Part shown: in pieces, positions 24,840-35,660 of the stretch
Position numbering within the stretch: the first letter of the stretch is position 1
How the letters are laid out: every line of letters starts with the position of its first letter
Assembly (NCBI GenBank): GCA_026545225.1
Contig: CM048851.1
Coordinates: 31,557,956 to 31,621,955, forward strand
DNA from: Cornus controversa
Lineage: Eukaryota > Streptophyta > Magnoliopsida > Cornales > Cornaceae
Reading direction: 5' to 3'
Length of the DNA: 64,000 bases
Notes under the pieces: model-generated
What the model saw: the letters and a program-made list of their open reading frames with translations, nothing else
The model's database searches: none
What the model was told of the DNA's origin: nothing
Made by a program: the position numbers and the translations under genes

Positions 24840-27453
24840 ACAGACCCGCAAACGTGTGTATGATTGTCAGTAAGGAATTAATGGGTGAAATGTTATAATT
24901 GCAGCTTGGAGAATTGGTACTACCGAATATTGATATTAATTACTGGGTACCTAAAGGATGCCACAATTGCTGTGGACGCATTATCCGTTTGGTATGTTAC
25001 ATTTGCTTTTGTGAGTTGACTCACACTACCTCTACTGAACAACCCTATTTTCCATTTATTTAATATCACTGCATTTTTATATTAAATAAAAAACAAAATT
25101 TTAAATAATATTTATCTTTGTTTACATGTTTTTGTATAATTTGACAGCATGAGTATTAATGGGTGGGAAATGATGATTCCTCTTGCTTTCTTTGCTGCAA
25201 CCGGGTAATTCTTTTTCATCTCTTTTATAACCAATTTATTTATTTATTTTTTTTTTCCCAAAAAGAATTTTTTTTTTTTTCCCTTTGCGATAAAAATCCA
25301 AATATAACACGTGCCCTCTTGTCCTTTTATTCAATTCATGGTTCTGAAATACTTTTTTCGTTTATAGATAATTTTATCTTAATTTTCTTAAATATTAAAA
25401 ATATATATTAAGAGACTCATTGTGTATATATATACACACACATATATATAATATAAAGTAGATCACGTGTGTTGCACGGGAACGCAGCTAACTTTGGCAT
25501 CTTTTCAATGCTGAGAATGGTAGGTACGGAATTGTATATAAAGTGAAGGAAAAAGTTTCAAGCCGATCCCTCGCTCTCAAAGTGTTTGGCCGAAAGCATG
25601 GAAATATTAATTGTTGTCCTTATCATTACTCATGAAATGAGTAGATAATCACGGAAATCTAGCAACCACCATACACTCAACCATTCTTATCCTCTTTGTT
25701 GATATAATTAATTGGAGAAATATTTTCATTTCACAAATGGGTTATATCTGTCTTTCGGTTGGTATTTTTGATATTTCATATTTATTACTTTGGTGTGCTT
25801 AGAGATGTAACTTGGGTTGGGCAATCCGAACCCAACTCGAGTTTAGTCCGATTTTTTATGAGTTTGAACAACTATTTTTACAATTAAGGTTGAGTTTGGA
25901 TTGAAAAATCTCAACCCAAACTTAATTGGGGTTGGACTTGGGTACTCGAATTTAACCCGAATCAGAATTATAATATTATTTTTATACATATTTTTTATTT
26001 TAAATATATTATATATAATATTGAAATTATGATAACCTTTTTCTTTTCAAGTTCCTTTATTTACATCTTAATTTATTGTATGTTAACACTTATAATAATT
26101 AATTTTCTAAAAATTTGTTTGTAATTTTTAAAAAACTTGCATTAAGTTCTTAATTTTTTGTGTGTTTAGGAGTAATTTAATGTGAAACTTATTAAAGATC
26201 ACTTTAAATTTTCAACGTGTAGATTGGTGATATAGATAATTTGAATTAATCCGACTTTCTAACCCAAAATCTCAACCCGAGTGACAAACCCGAGTTTAAA
26301 AATTTAAGGATGGGTTGGGTTAGGGTTGAGTAGTTAGGGTTGGAAGTACGATTAGGGTTAAACATTTTATATGTAGAGTTGAGTCCGAATTATACCTTTA
26401 AGAATATGATTAACCCGTAATAACTTTGAGTTACTGCATCTTAATTAATAGCCCTGCATGAACAATAATCACACACCTCTGTTGGCATTAGCTAAAAACT
26501 GTTTTGTGCACAATTTGCAGAGTAAGGGTGGCCAATGAACTAGGTGCAGGGAACGGGAAGGGAGCTAAATTCGCAGCAAAGGTGTCAGTGGTACACTCCT
26601 TCATCATCGGCCTCTTCTTCTGCGCTCTTATAATGGTATTACATGACAAGTTCGCGTATATCTTCACATCCAGCACTGATGTTCTTGAAGCAGTCGACGC
26701 CCTTTCTTACCTCTTGGCCTTCACTATTCTTCTCAACAGTGTTCAACCAGTTCTTTCAGGTGATTTATTTAAGAGTAATGACAGTGCGTATAAATTTTTG
26801 TGAGTAGGAATAACATTATTACGACTTCATCAACAACGTAATGATATCATGATGATGTCACACCCGACTCACATAAACTCGTTCGAAAACAATATATATC
26901 ATTTTCCTTAATTCAATAGTCTCTAGTTCGGTGATTAAAAATGTACAATATTTAACATCATTTTTGTCCAATTTGTTACAGGGGTGGCGGTGGGATCGGG
27001 ATGGCAGGCATGGGTTGCATACATAAATTTGGGCTGCTACTACCTTGTTGGGGTTCCCCTTGGTTGTGTTCTGGGGTGGGTTTTCGGGTTTGGTGTTCAG
27101 GTAAGTTTAGTTCTTGATAGGAAGAGCAATGTACTTAAAATGTACTCTCTTTAATCAAGTGTTTGATAAATTTTTATAAGTTTTACTTCAACTTGAAAAT
27201 CAGGGCATCTGGGGCGGGATGATCTTTGGCGGAACTGCAGTGCAGACAATAATATTGGCCATTATAACAGTACGGCGTAATTGGGAAAAGGAGGTATAAA
27301 TTAACAAAATTTCACTCTTATGACCTTTGTTCAAAGTCATATGTATGCTAATATAAGCTCTGTAATGTTTCTAAAATGGTGGATTTGCAGGCTGAGAAAG
27401 CTATCATGCATGTTGCAAAGTGGTCAACTCCTGATCCGGATAATCAATCATAA
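22417..27453 (+). CDS. MATE/DETOXIFICATION efflux transporter, DTX27-like, complete
   Basis: Proton- or Na+-coupled exporter of small organic molecules. Eight exons: 22417-22698, 22922-23463, 24905-24991, 25148-25204, 26521-26759, 26982-27100, 27204-27293, 27391-27453 (TAA); 492 residues, usual for the family. The acidic N-terminus (about residues 1-34) is followed by RVWIESKKLW, then [84 protein letters not shown] and [11 protein letters not shown]; repeated hydrophobic stretches fit two six-helix halves. The ATG at 22417 is chosen because the longer frame has only a TTG at 22393. All junctions are GT-AG and phases agree. Intron 2 is 1441 bp, against 79 bp in the first MATE gene, because it is filled with foldback elements and (TA)n. 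Substrate and membrane (plasma membrane or tonoplast) cannot be read from sequence. Confidence 0.95.
23760..24530. mobile_element. Foldback element in MATE intron 2
   Basis: Long inverted arms: the left arm (about 23873-24035) and the complement of the right arm (about 24365-24525) share TTGAAAGACAA, AATAAGT(C/T)CTAC and TCATTTAAGTCCTAAATCA in the same order. The word AATAAGTCCTA recurs many times. The left side also carries a roughly 62-bp tandem duplication (from 23775) containing GGTCCTACATTTCTAGCTGG. Non-coding MITE-like repeat. Confidence 0.7.
24636..24757. mobile_element. Small MITE with perfect 12-bp inverted ends
   Basis: Starts TTAGACAGAATT and ends AATTCTGTCTAA. Its centre (24685-24721) is a hairpin with two 15-base arms (TTGAATGTATGTGGT and its complement) around a 7-base loop. 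Flanked by (TA)n tracts; lies in intron 2 of the MATE gene. Confidence 0.6.
24780..24837. repeat. (TA)n microsatellite
   Basis: About 58 bp of uninterrupted TA dinucleotides in intron 2 of the MATE gene. Confidence 0.9.
25800..26400. repeat. Dispersed repeat in MATE intron 4
   Basis: Rich in GGGTTGGG / CAACCC / AACCCGA words in both orientations (AACCCAACTCGAGTT, GGGTTGGGTTAGGGTTGAG). Resembles foldback repeats frequent in dicot introns; exact termini not resolved. Confidence 0.35.
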
Positions 27454-27501
27454 GCTGAATACGAACCCGGGTCTACAGCAGTTTGGAGCGGCTCTTTTTT
27501 C

Positions 27502-27549
<48 letters not shown>

Positions 27550-28025
27550 GGCATTACTAATAATTTTTGGTTAATGTTGATTTCTAAGCAGTTTGGAGTT
27601 GGTCCATTAATTTCATGTTCAAAACTAGTATAGCTGAACAATTAGGGTTGTTTGGGTCACCTCGCAGTACTTTTCTTGTGAAGGTACATGCTACTATGCT
27701 AGAATGAGTGATTGTTATGTTTATCAACATCAATTATCATCTCATTTGTCGTCATATTCAAATAAGGGTTATCCCATATGGCTAAACTTTGTTTGAATTT
27801 TCTTGGGCCTCAACTTGACATTTTAAATTTTTTTTCTTTTTTCTTTTTGTTAATTTAATAATGTTGTTTTTGGAAGTATGAAATTGATGCCTTGAAGTTA
27901 GAATTATAAACAATTTAGTATTAAAGAGCATAATGATACTACTATGATAAAAACATTTTGGCACTATGACAAATGAGAAATACAATACAACCGCACTGAC
28001 ATTTTGAATTGAACACAAAACACAA
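27454..28025. other. 3' flank of the complete MATE gene
   Basis: No gene seen. Contains a (TA)n tract at about 27506-27544. Toward the right (27967-28090) a 74-bp unit with CACTGACATTTTGAATTGA is present twice; only one such unit is kept beside dioxygenase copies B and C. Confidence 0.5.
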
Positions 28026-28123
28026 AAACACACATACTCTAACAAAAGAGAAATAAAACACAACCACACTGACATTTTGAATTGAGCACAACACACAACA
28101 CAAACAGACGCGCACACAGAGCA

Positions 28124-29976
28124 TCACAAAGCTATGTCAACTCTGACCCGATCCAAGCAAGATTTACCATTGAGTTCATTGCTTTGCTGAATCTCTATGA
28201 AATCCCTATATTTGATTCCATGGTATGCAGCTGGATGGGTTTCACTATCCACCAATCCCTCGACAGGGCTTACAATTCTCTCAAGTGGGGGTCCATGTCC
28301 TGTTCCTATGGATATTCTGGTTGCTCTATTGTTAACCACAGCTCGGTGTAACACACTTTTGTATTTCCCATTGGTCAGTATCTGAAATATGAAAACAGTA
28401 CATTGTTAGTGGCAAATTCTTAATTTGTTTATTCATTTTCCTAAAAAGAAAGAAAAAAAAAAGGGTTTTTACACAATTTTTATTAGAGTCATGATATGAA
28501 GTCCAATAGATGAACAACTCCGATAGTTTTTATCGGAGTTGTCTGATTGTTGGACTCTAAATCATGACTCTAATAAAACTATTAGAGTTGTTCGACTCTC
28601 GGATTCTAAATCATTTTCCTTCTTATTAAAACAAAGGCTAAAGATGTTGATGTACCTCCATGTGGTCTCCAGTGTTGACAAGAACAGAATTAGCAAGGGG
28701 TCGGATGGGAACCCATTTGTGATTGTGTAGCACTTGAAGGCCATCAAGTTCATTTTGTATGAGGAGGGTCAATAGGCCATGGTCCGAGTGAGGAGGCATC
28801 CCCATAGCCATCTCTGGCTGTGGACAGGGTGGGTAGAGATTAGCAACCAAAAGCTGTGAGCCAAATTCAAGCTCCATTTCTTTATTTATGTAGTTTTCTT
28901 CCAATCCCAAGCTTAAAGATATCCCTTTGAACAATTCGCCGGCAATGTCTCGGGCTCTTTTGCAGTATTCTTGTGAAATTTCACTGCAAGCATGAAACAG
29001 ATCGGTGGGGATTCTTGGAAGGATCGAGCAGGTGATATATATTCATATAAAATAATAACACAAATTAGCTAATTATATGGTGTTATTTTCATCCCTGTGT
29101 TTGTTAATATTGTCATCTTTGCAACTATGATGAGGCCAATATTCTCACGATGAAGTTCATGAAAAACTTAGGTAATGAAGGCCCAAAACAAACTATGAAT
29201 TAAGTTGATTAATGACAGGGAAATATATATATATATATACATACCTGAAATTACTGGGCTTAAGAGGAGCATTGAAATTGGGATGAACATAAACCTTCAG
29301 ATGATCCCTCCAAAACAATGTCTTATCCACAGAAACATTGAAGCTTGTCCCATAGCTTATAGGATCAAACAATGCCTTCCCAGTGTACTCCGTCTTTTCC
29401 TCCTCGGATAGTTGAAAAAACCTTTGACTAGCTTTCAACATCTCACTTATCAGATTCTCTGGCATGCCATGGTTGATTAACTGAGGAAAGAGGATGCACA
29501 CTATCACACACACACAACCAATAATAAAAAGGAAACACTATTCATAGACTAAAATTTTAAAATTATTTAAACTCTTAATTAGAATATTAAATTTAGGAAT
29601 TTAAATTCTATAATGAATATTGTAGTAGCTAATATACAACGTCCACAATCCGTAACATATATAGTAAGGGGCAGTGTCACAATAAGATTTTTCCGCATTT
29701 GATCAGCAAAGAAAAGATGCAAATCATGCACCATAATGGTAGCGAGCTGATAAAAATTCTTACCATAAAGAATCCCCATTGTTGGCATGCATAGCCAATG
29801 TCTTGGATGACTTTGGCATGTTCATTTGGAGTTCCTGAGATTAAGAGAGAGAAGTCGATAATGGGGATTTCTTCTACTTCTAAAAGCATGAAATCATTGT
29901 TATCCTGAGGCAATACAAACTTGGATGGAATGGATGTGAGGCAACCTCTTTCTGCCAGTGCTTTCACACTCAACAT
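28124..29976 (-). CDS. 2-oxoglutarate/Fe(II)-dependent dioxygenase, copy A
   Basis: Soluble oxygenase that hydroxylates or desaturates a small molecule with 2-oxoglutarate and O2. Exons (minus strand): 29764-29976, 29245-29480, 28656-28983, 28124-28381, with GT-AG junctions and agreeing phases; 344 residues, normal length. The N-terminal DIOX_N region runs from about IPIIDF (37) past WGFF (67-70) to INHG. Fe ligands are His215 and Asp217 (HSDHG) and His271 (VLHRAVVN); Arg281 and Ser283 (RIS) bind 2-oxoglutarate; the NLYPPCP loop is at 198-204. It resembles the plant group annotated as flavanone 3-dioxygenase 3 / 2-ODD 19-like, whose substrates are mostly unproven. TATA-like box on the minus strand at about 30072-30079. 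It carries Asp230, Val250, His313 and Ala343 where copies B and C have Asn, Ile, Arg and Ile. Confidence 0.94.
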
Positions 29977-29985
29977 CTTGTATAT

Positions 29986-29988
29986 GTT

Positions 29989-30031
<43 letters not shown>
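29986..30031 (-). repeat. 5' UTR microsatellite of dioxygenase copy A
   Basis: On the plus strand (GT)n then (GA)n, i.e. a CT/AC tract in the leader between the TATA box and the ATG. The length differs in copy B (about 43765-43809), and copy C has an inserted TA tract with further GA repeats (about 58208-58267). Confidence 0.8.
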
Positions 30032-30071
30032 AGAATGAGGAGGGGTGAGTGAGATGGTATATGTTATTCTC

Positions 30072-30080
30072 TTATATAGA
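30072..30080 (-). promoter_or_regulatory. TATA box of dioxygenase copy A
   Basis: The minus strand reads CTATATAAG about 100 bp upstream of the start codon. The same motif stands at matching positions before copies B (about 43849-43857) and C (about 58309-58317). Confidence 0.65.
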
Positions 30081-30082
30081 AG

Positions 30083-30990
30083 AAGCATATATCTTGCGCG
30101 GTTCACAGTTGCTCAGAAAAGTGTGCATGGTTTTTACAACGATAGCCACATACTTGCAATAATGCGACGTTTAACTGATGTGGAAGAGACAGAGATTTGA
30201 TTTAGCGATTAATGAACAGACTTTGGGGTGTGAAGTGCATTTTGTCACGTTTAAATATATATACTTAAATTTTAAACACGTTTAAATATTGTGTTTGAGG
30301 GGTTTATGGCAATTTAATTATTGGCCACAGGTCGACGACAAAGCAATTATCAACCGGTCAGAAAAACATAGTACTACTTTTTGTGGCCACATCCTCGCTC
30401 TGTCAGATCAAACTTGGTACTGTCCTTCGAGGGAGCTCAAAAGTGTATATAGTGCGGCTTGTGGTCCAGTACAAACGAGTGGCGTGAATTATATTGTGGT
30501 GTTGGATAGGTGTTGTGCACAGGACATGTGCCGGATACATTATTAAGTGCATGATTTACAGTCGCGATCATGGCTGACGATGCCGACAAAAGCGGTGTAA
30601 GGGATTTGGATTAGTGTCAGCTGTAACGTAACTCAATCAGTTCCTGCGGTCATACATTTTTTGTTTTTTTGTTTTTACCATGCAAAGTTTAAAATAATTT
30701 TTTTACAACATACTTCAATAAAAATGAATTTTTAGATATTTTTCCTGAGGACTATTTAACACTCTTGTTAATCTATTCATGAATTCTAATTTGGTGTCGT
30801 TATTAAAAAGACTTAATAATTACACTTTTTTCTAAATTAATAAAATAATAATAGGCTTAAGTATGAAATAAATGAAAATTCAAGTCGTATATAACATATG
30901 AGGATTAAAAAATATAGAACACATTGTCGAAAGAATCGAGAAGATTATGAATCATAGCATATATAACATGTATATTACAAAAACGTAGAT
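30083..30990. other. Upstream region of dioxygenase copy A
   Basis: No gene seen. Contains ACGTTTAAATAT repeats near 30246-30296. A segment of about 180 bp (about 30292-30473) is present here and in B but missing upstream of copy C. The 85-residue open frame at 30289-30546 has no family signature. Confidence 0.45.
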
Positions 30991-30994
30991 ACAA

Positions 30995-31365
30995 AATGTG
31001 TTACCCCGGGGGGTTGGCCCGAGAGATGCCTCTCGCGACGGGGTGGTTATGGCATAAAAATGTTTTGCTAAGATATTTCTGATATTTTGTATGTTTGGAG
31101 TCGGCACCTAACATTGGATTGTGGTGTGTTAAGTCACCCAAGGAGTTGGAGTGTTGATTGTTTCGACACATATAAGGTTAAAATGTAGGCCTTAATGTAT
31201 TTGACTTTCATTTAGTCTTTATAAACCAAATTAACATATTCGGGGGTTTGATTATGCATGAAGAATGTGTTTGGCACTCCGCACGTCTGTACCGTGTACG
31301 ATTATCATATTTTCCATGTTGCATTGGTGGGTTAAAATGTTTGTGAGTCTTGTTGGAATGTAGCA
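30995..31365. repeat. Repeat-like conserved block (A)
   Basis: Contains TGCCTCTCGCGACG, GGAGTCGGCACCTAACATTGG and GTGTTTGGCACTCCGCACGT. Present also at about 44762-45130 and, diverged, at about 61210-61578. The wording resembles non-coding LTR-type repeats of dicots, but no ends were found and the assignment is weak. Confidence 0.3.
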
Positions 31366-31511
31366 TTTTTTTTTTTTTGAAATGGTTAAGCAAATATATT
31401 AAAGAGAAAAGGCATTTACATAAGGCCAAAAGGCAAACCAGTGGCTAAGCTCAAAGGAGCCGAAAGCCAAAAACAAAGAACACCAAATGGTAGACAACCC
31501 AAACAAAATCA
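31366..31511 (-). mobile_element. L1-like LINE 3' end, truncated (A)
   Basis: A poly-T tract on the plus strand (31366-31378) is the poly(A) tail of a minus-strand retroposon. Next to it the minus strand carries TTTAATATATTTGC, as in plant L1 3' ends. In unit A the body is cut by a deletion of roughly 590 bp that unit B does not have. Confidence 0.6.
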
Positions 31512-31710
31512 AAATTTCAAAAATGGTTACACTTACAAAAGTTCCATTTTGAGTTGAAAAGAGCAACTTTTACGAAAGTCACGTTCTGAGGTTGAAAATG
31601 GTGACTTTTACGAAAGTCATGTTCTGAATTCAAAAGAATGACTTATACGAAAGTCACGTTTTGAGTTCAAAAGAATGAGTTTTACAAGAGACACGTCTTA
31701 ATATGGGATA
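31512..31710. repeat. Hairpin-forming minisatellite, unit A
   Basis: About five units of roughly 38 bp, each with a GACTTT-TACG-AAAGTC self-complementary core followed by CACGTTTTGAGTT. Unit B holds about eight units (45765-46057); copy C holds a diverged set (62280-62560). Confidence 0.85.
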
Positions 31711-31729
31711 TATCTACACATATATCATT

Positions 31730-31910
31730 ATCATCATTATCCCTGCCTTAATCCCATATGACCGAGGTTGACCACATAAATTCTCTTTCTCCAATCTTTT
31801 TCTAAAATATGTCATTTCTCCTACTATGTTTAACTTTTTAAAGTCATTTTTCATAATTTCATCTCATATTATTTTTGGTCTTCCTCTCTGTCTCTTACTT
31901 TTTAATAAAA
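31730..31910 (-). pseudogene. LINE reverse-transcriptase C-terminal tail, remnant (A)
   Basis: The minus strand encodes RGRPKIIWDEIMKND, then LNIVGEM and, in another frame, an LCGQPRSYG-like stretch. This resembles the basic GRPK-TW tail that ends plant non-LTR retrotransposon polyproteins. Frames are broken. Homologous pieces lie at about 46082-46262 (B) and 62575-62765 (C). Confidence 0.6.
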
Positions 31911-33960
31911 CTAGTCTTTTTCACTTCACAATACACTATGAATGGGAAAAAAAAACGATATATCCTGTTTCAACTAAACTCTTTTTTAAATTTATTTTAT
32001 TTTACTTTTCATCGAGCATTGGAGGCGTACTAGCAAAAAATACACGGATACGATCCCAAGTCTTTTCTATGAGCGTTGATACATCAATCGACTCATGAAA
32101 TTGCAAGAACTCAAAGTATTTTGTGGCGCTCATTCCTTGTGGTTGGTCCCACTAGGGGGCTGTAAGTACTCGCAATGTCGCACTAGGTTGAAATACAATT
32201 TTCCTTTTACTTCGATCATATCAATAGTAAGAAAATAATTAACCTATAATATCTTTAAGAATATGATTAATTTGTAATAACTTTGAGCTACTGTACCTTG
32301 AAAATATTGCCTTGGCTCTTAAAAGTGTTTGCTATATAATTAAATGAGAGGAAATTTTGATTAATTTTTTTTGTTTTTGGGTAAGTAAATTATATTATTA
32401 AAAAATTAAAAATAATACATTAAAGCTCAAAACACAGCTTGTGAAAAAGAAAAAATTTCATTTTTGTTGTAAATATAGATAATCTTACGACCTGAATCCC
32501 AAACCCAAGTTCGTGGTAAAAGGAAAGAGAAAACGAAGGGTGATTAACACAAGTATTCTTTAGACATAAACTATTTCTCTTCTTTTCTCTCATTTATAAA
32601 TGATGGAGAGTGCAAAATAAAATTCTATTTATATTTCAATGATGTATTATGAACATTTGGTTTTAAAGAAATTAGCATTCATGGGCATTAGGTAAGTCCG
32701 TCAACAAATCTTACGGATCTCCCATGGATCCCTTTCCTGACCACCTTACACTTTGGAGTGAATAACTCTCAGTGTAGTTAAAATCTTTGAATAAAACTAA
32801 TTTTTTACTGATAAATAGACTTCAAGAGCTTCGATTTAGGCAAAATTTTCACTTAGTTTAGAGTTAAAACGAGTAAGTTATGATATTTCAAAGTTTTGGT
32901 CAAGAAGTAAAGGAATTGGGCAACAGGAAAATCTCCTTTAAAAAAAAATGGGCAGGAGGACTGCTCAACCTATTGTATTTTTTTTTTTTGAATAATTGTT
33001 TTGTTTTCCAAAATGAGCAGTTGTATCCTATCTTCCGCATTTTATTTGACTGAACTGTAACCCTGTAATCAAACCTCTATCTCTCTCAATCTACAAGTCG
33101 AATTGACCTGAAATTTTACATGCAGAACCGAACACTTATAGTTTCAAACCCAATTTGATTCATCCAAAAATCATACCCACAGTTAGAGTTATAGCTAAAA
33201 CAAGAGAAAGGTCAAATCCTGCACATCCGGAATAAAACTTGAATAAATCACTCTATTTATGTCCAATCTAGTACCATGGTATATCAAATGAAAGTTAAGA
33301 GATGTACGATTCCAACCATGCAAATCTCACAAATTAATTCACAATATAGAAAGAGTTATGACCCTAACAAGTGAGCTATACTACAGGAGGTTTTTCAGAG
33401 AAATATCAAAACTTGTTTTACACTTCTAGTGATTACAAACATATCTTCCCAAAGGTATTGTCAAGGTAAAGTGAGAAAAACCACTTTGCATAATGTATAC
33501 ATATAGTGCATATATCTCTCTGCATAATAAAATATATGATGTATTTTATTGTAATTGGCAAATTTTGATGCAAAACTAGAATGATTGAGTTGTAATTTTT
33601 AGTTTAAGTCTTTGTAATCGATCATGAAGCTAAAGATCAAGTGCATGGATACTCTTGATCAAATGAAAGCGTCATATAGTCAAGGTAAATGTGTGAGGAC
33701 ACTTTTCACTTTATGTTTAAAGTTTGGGATGTCTTAGGAGTTAGAAAAATAAGGTTTTAGTGAAAAAAATATGATTTTTTACAAAGTCCAATCGGTCCCA
33801 CTTGGTCCTAATTGGTTGCACGTTTTTTGCAACAGGTCGCACTTAATTACGTGGAAGTGTAACTGGTCGCACTTTGCTGATTAGTGCGAAAATTTTCTTT
33901 TTGATCTGATTTTGGTTTTCAAATCAACCACAACTTCATGAGACGTCCTGAAAAGCTCTC
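31911..33960. other. Unit A interior, no gene seen
   Basis: AT-rich DNA. A poly-T followed by GGGTAAGTAAATTATATTATT at about 32366-32400 looks like a second LINE 3' end on the minus strand. Nothing else could be classified. The same sequence is at about 46263-48310 in unit B. Confidence 0.4.
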
Positions 33961-33967
33961 TAACTTA

Positions 33968-34690
33968 TTTTTGAAGTAAACTTAGGACTCTCTTATCTAT
34001 AAATACTACTCTATATTTTCTTTACAATTATACTTTCAAAAAATTATTGTTTAAGAGAGAGAAAGCTTTAGAGATATTTGTACGTAAAACAAAATCCTCC
34101 ATTAATTTTTTGTTTTGTTTCTTTGAGAGCATACCTATATACACTGAGTGACTCAAGACTATGACTCTTTTTTCTTGATCAACAATACGAAGACTACTTC
34201 AGAGTTCTTATTGAATAAGTTACTGGTTCATTTGGTTTCTTCATAACTATTTGTTGGTGAGGAAGAAGAAGAAGATCGCACTACGAAGGGGACAAAATAT
34301 TCGCAGAATGTTCGTGTTCTTCCAGTTACCCTTCTGCTAGGATTGTGACATTAGCGAGAAGTCTGCAACAATTGAAAGAAGAGTTGCAATAGTAAGCCTA
34401 AGGTGTTCCGCATTGGCAAAGTAGAATGGGTATGAGTCTAGAATAGTCTGTTGTACTTTGATTTTGGATTTAGTTCTTCGGGGCTACAAGCCTCACCTGT
34501 GATTTTTTTTTCGTCTTGAGTTTTTCCACGTATATCTGGTGTCATCGTTTGGAAATTTTTAATTGGACTTAAAATGGAATCAATTGAAAAAATTAAGCAA
34601 ATAAACAAGTAAACCTAATCACCTCCTCTAAGTTTTAATCAAAATTTCGCAACCACTTCTGCACCAAACTACTCACACTTGGGATTAAAG
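33968..34690 (+). mobile_element. LTR-like segment left of copia gag (A)
   Basis: Related over its whole length, with many substitutions, to 39178-39915: both run from a CTATAAATAC/CTATATAAAC promoter-like stretch through GGGGACAAAATA, GTTTTTCCAGTTACC and AGTAAGCCTAAGG to AAACCTAATCACC. The pair flanks copia gag remnants and probably represents the two old LTRs of one element. Copy in unit B at about 48317-49040. Confidence 0.6.
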
Positions 34691-34817
34691 TAATGTTCTT
34701 TTTTAGTGTATTGTTCCTTGCGAAAGTTGTTTTTAAAATCAAAATATATGTTTTCAAAAATCATCATGGAATCTAGTATGAAAGAGGGTAGATCAATTTT
34801 ACAAACTCCTTTCTTTA

Positions 34818-35660
34818 ATGGATCATCTTTTAGAGGAAATAATAGGAAAAAATAAAAGAAAAGAGGTAGAAGACTCTAGGAGTCCAAATATTATTTGTTG
34901 GACATATGGTGGTAAATGTCACATATCTATTCAATATCCAAGTCCCAAAAATAGATTTTGTTTGAAAAAGGACTTAAAAGAAGAAAAAAAAAAGTATACC
35001 TATGATTTTTTTTTCGTGACTAGTTCTGATAGTTATTCCTCTTGTGATAATGTTAATGATCCTCTTACTTTTATTCCTTTATTGAATGATGATACTGCTA
35101 ATGATTATTTTTCTGATGTTGGAAACTCTAAAGAATATGTGATCTTTAGTTAAATTGGTTCTGATGATTCATAAGTTGAGCAATGAGATGAAGAATTTTG
35201 AGAAATTGTTAAAAGCTTATAAAGAATGTTCTAAGAAGCTGCAGCAAGTGGAAAAAGAAAAAGATGCTTTGAAGAAGGAAAGCGAAGAAAAACAGAAATT
35301 GATTAAGGAGTACAAATCTGATAATATATAAAAACCTTCAGAATAAGCTAAAATTTCTCGAAAGCGAGGTGAGTCAAATTATTTCTTCTAAGGATTTTCT
35401 TGTTGCTAAAATTGATTTACTTAAACCTGAATTGAAAAAATCACAAGAGAAATTGATTCCATGTACTTCTGGGCAGATTAAACTTAATTGATAGCATGAT
35501 TAGTGTTGGTAAGGTTGGAGATAAGACTGGACTAGGTTATAATGGGTCGTCATCTAAGGGTCAAATTGTATTTGTTAAACGCAAGAACTTGAACATGCAT
35601 GTCTAATGTGCTTTATTGTACTTTTGTGGTAAAACTAGGCATAATCAACATTACTGCTAA
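34818..35660 (+). pseudogene. Ty1/copia gag remnant (A)
   Basis: Capsid gene of a decayed copia element. The open piece at 34818-35153 is followed, across stops, by a coiled-coil stretch (ECSKKLQQVEKEKDALKKES), then KIDLLKPELKKSQEKL, DKTGLGYNGSSSKGQ, FVKR and the zinc-knuckle relic YFCGKTRHNQHYC (about 35618-35657). The knuckle's first Cys is replaced by Leu. Several in-frame stops make it non-functional. No protease, integrase or RT was recognised downstream. The same relic is at 49167-50072 in unit B. Confidence 0.78.

Noticed and set aside
30289-30546. 85-residue frame upstream of dioxygenase A, identical at 44054-44311
   Set aside because: Identical because recently duplicated; absent upstream of copy C; no recognisable motif or splice context.
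31826-32098. 90-residue plus-strand frame conserved in all three units (also 46178-46507 and 62614-62964)
   Set aside because: Its conservation comes from the segmental duplication. The opposite strand carries a LINE polyprotein tail, so this is the antisense shadow.
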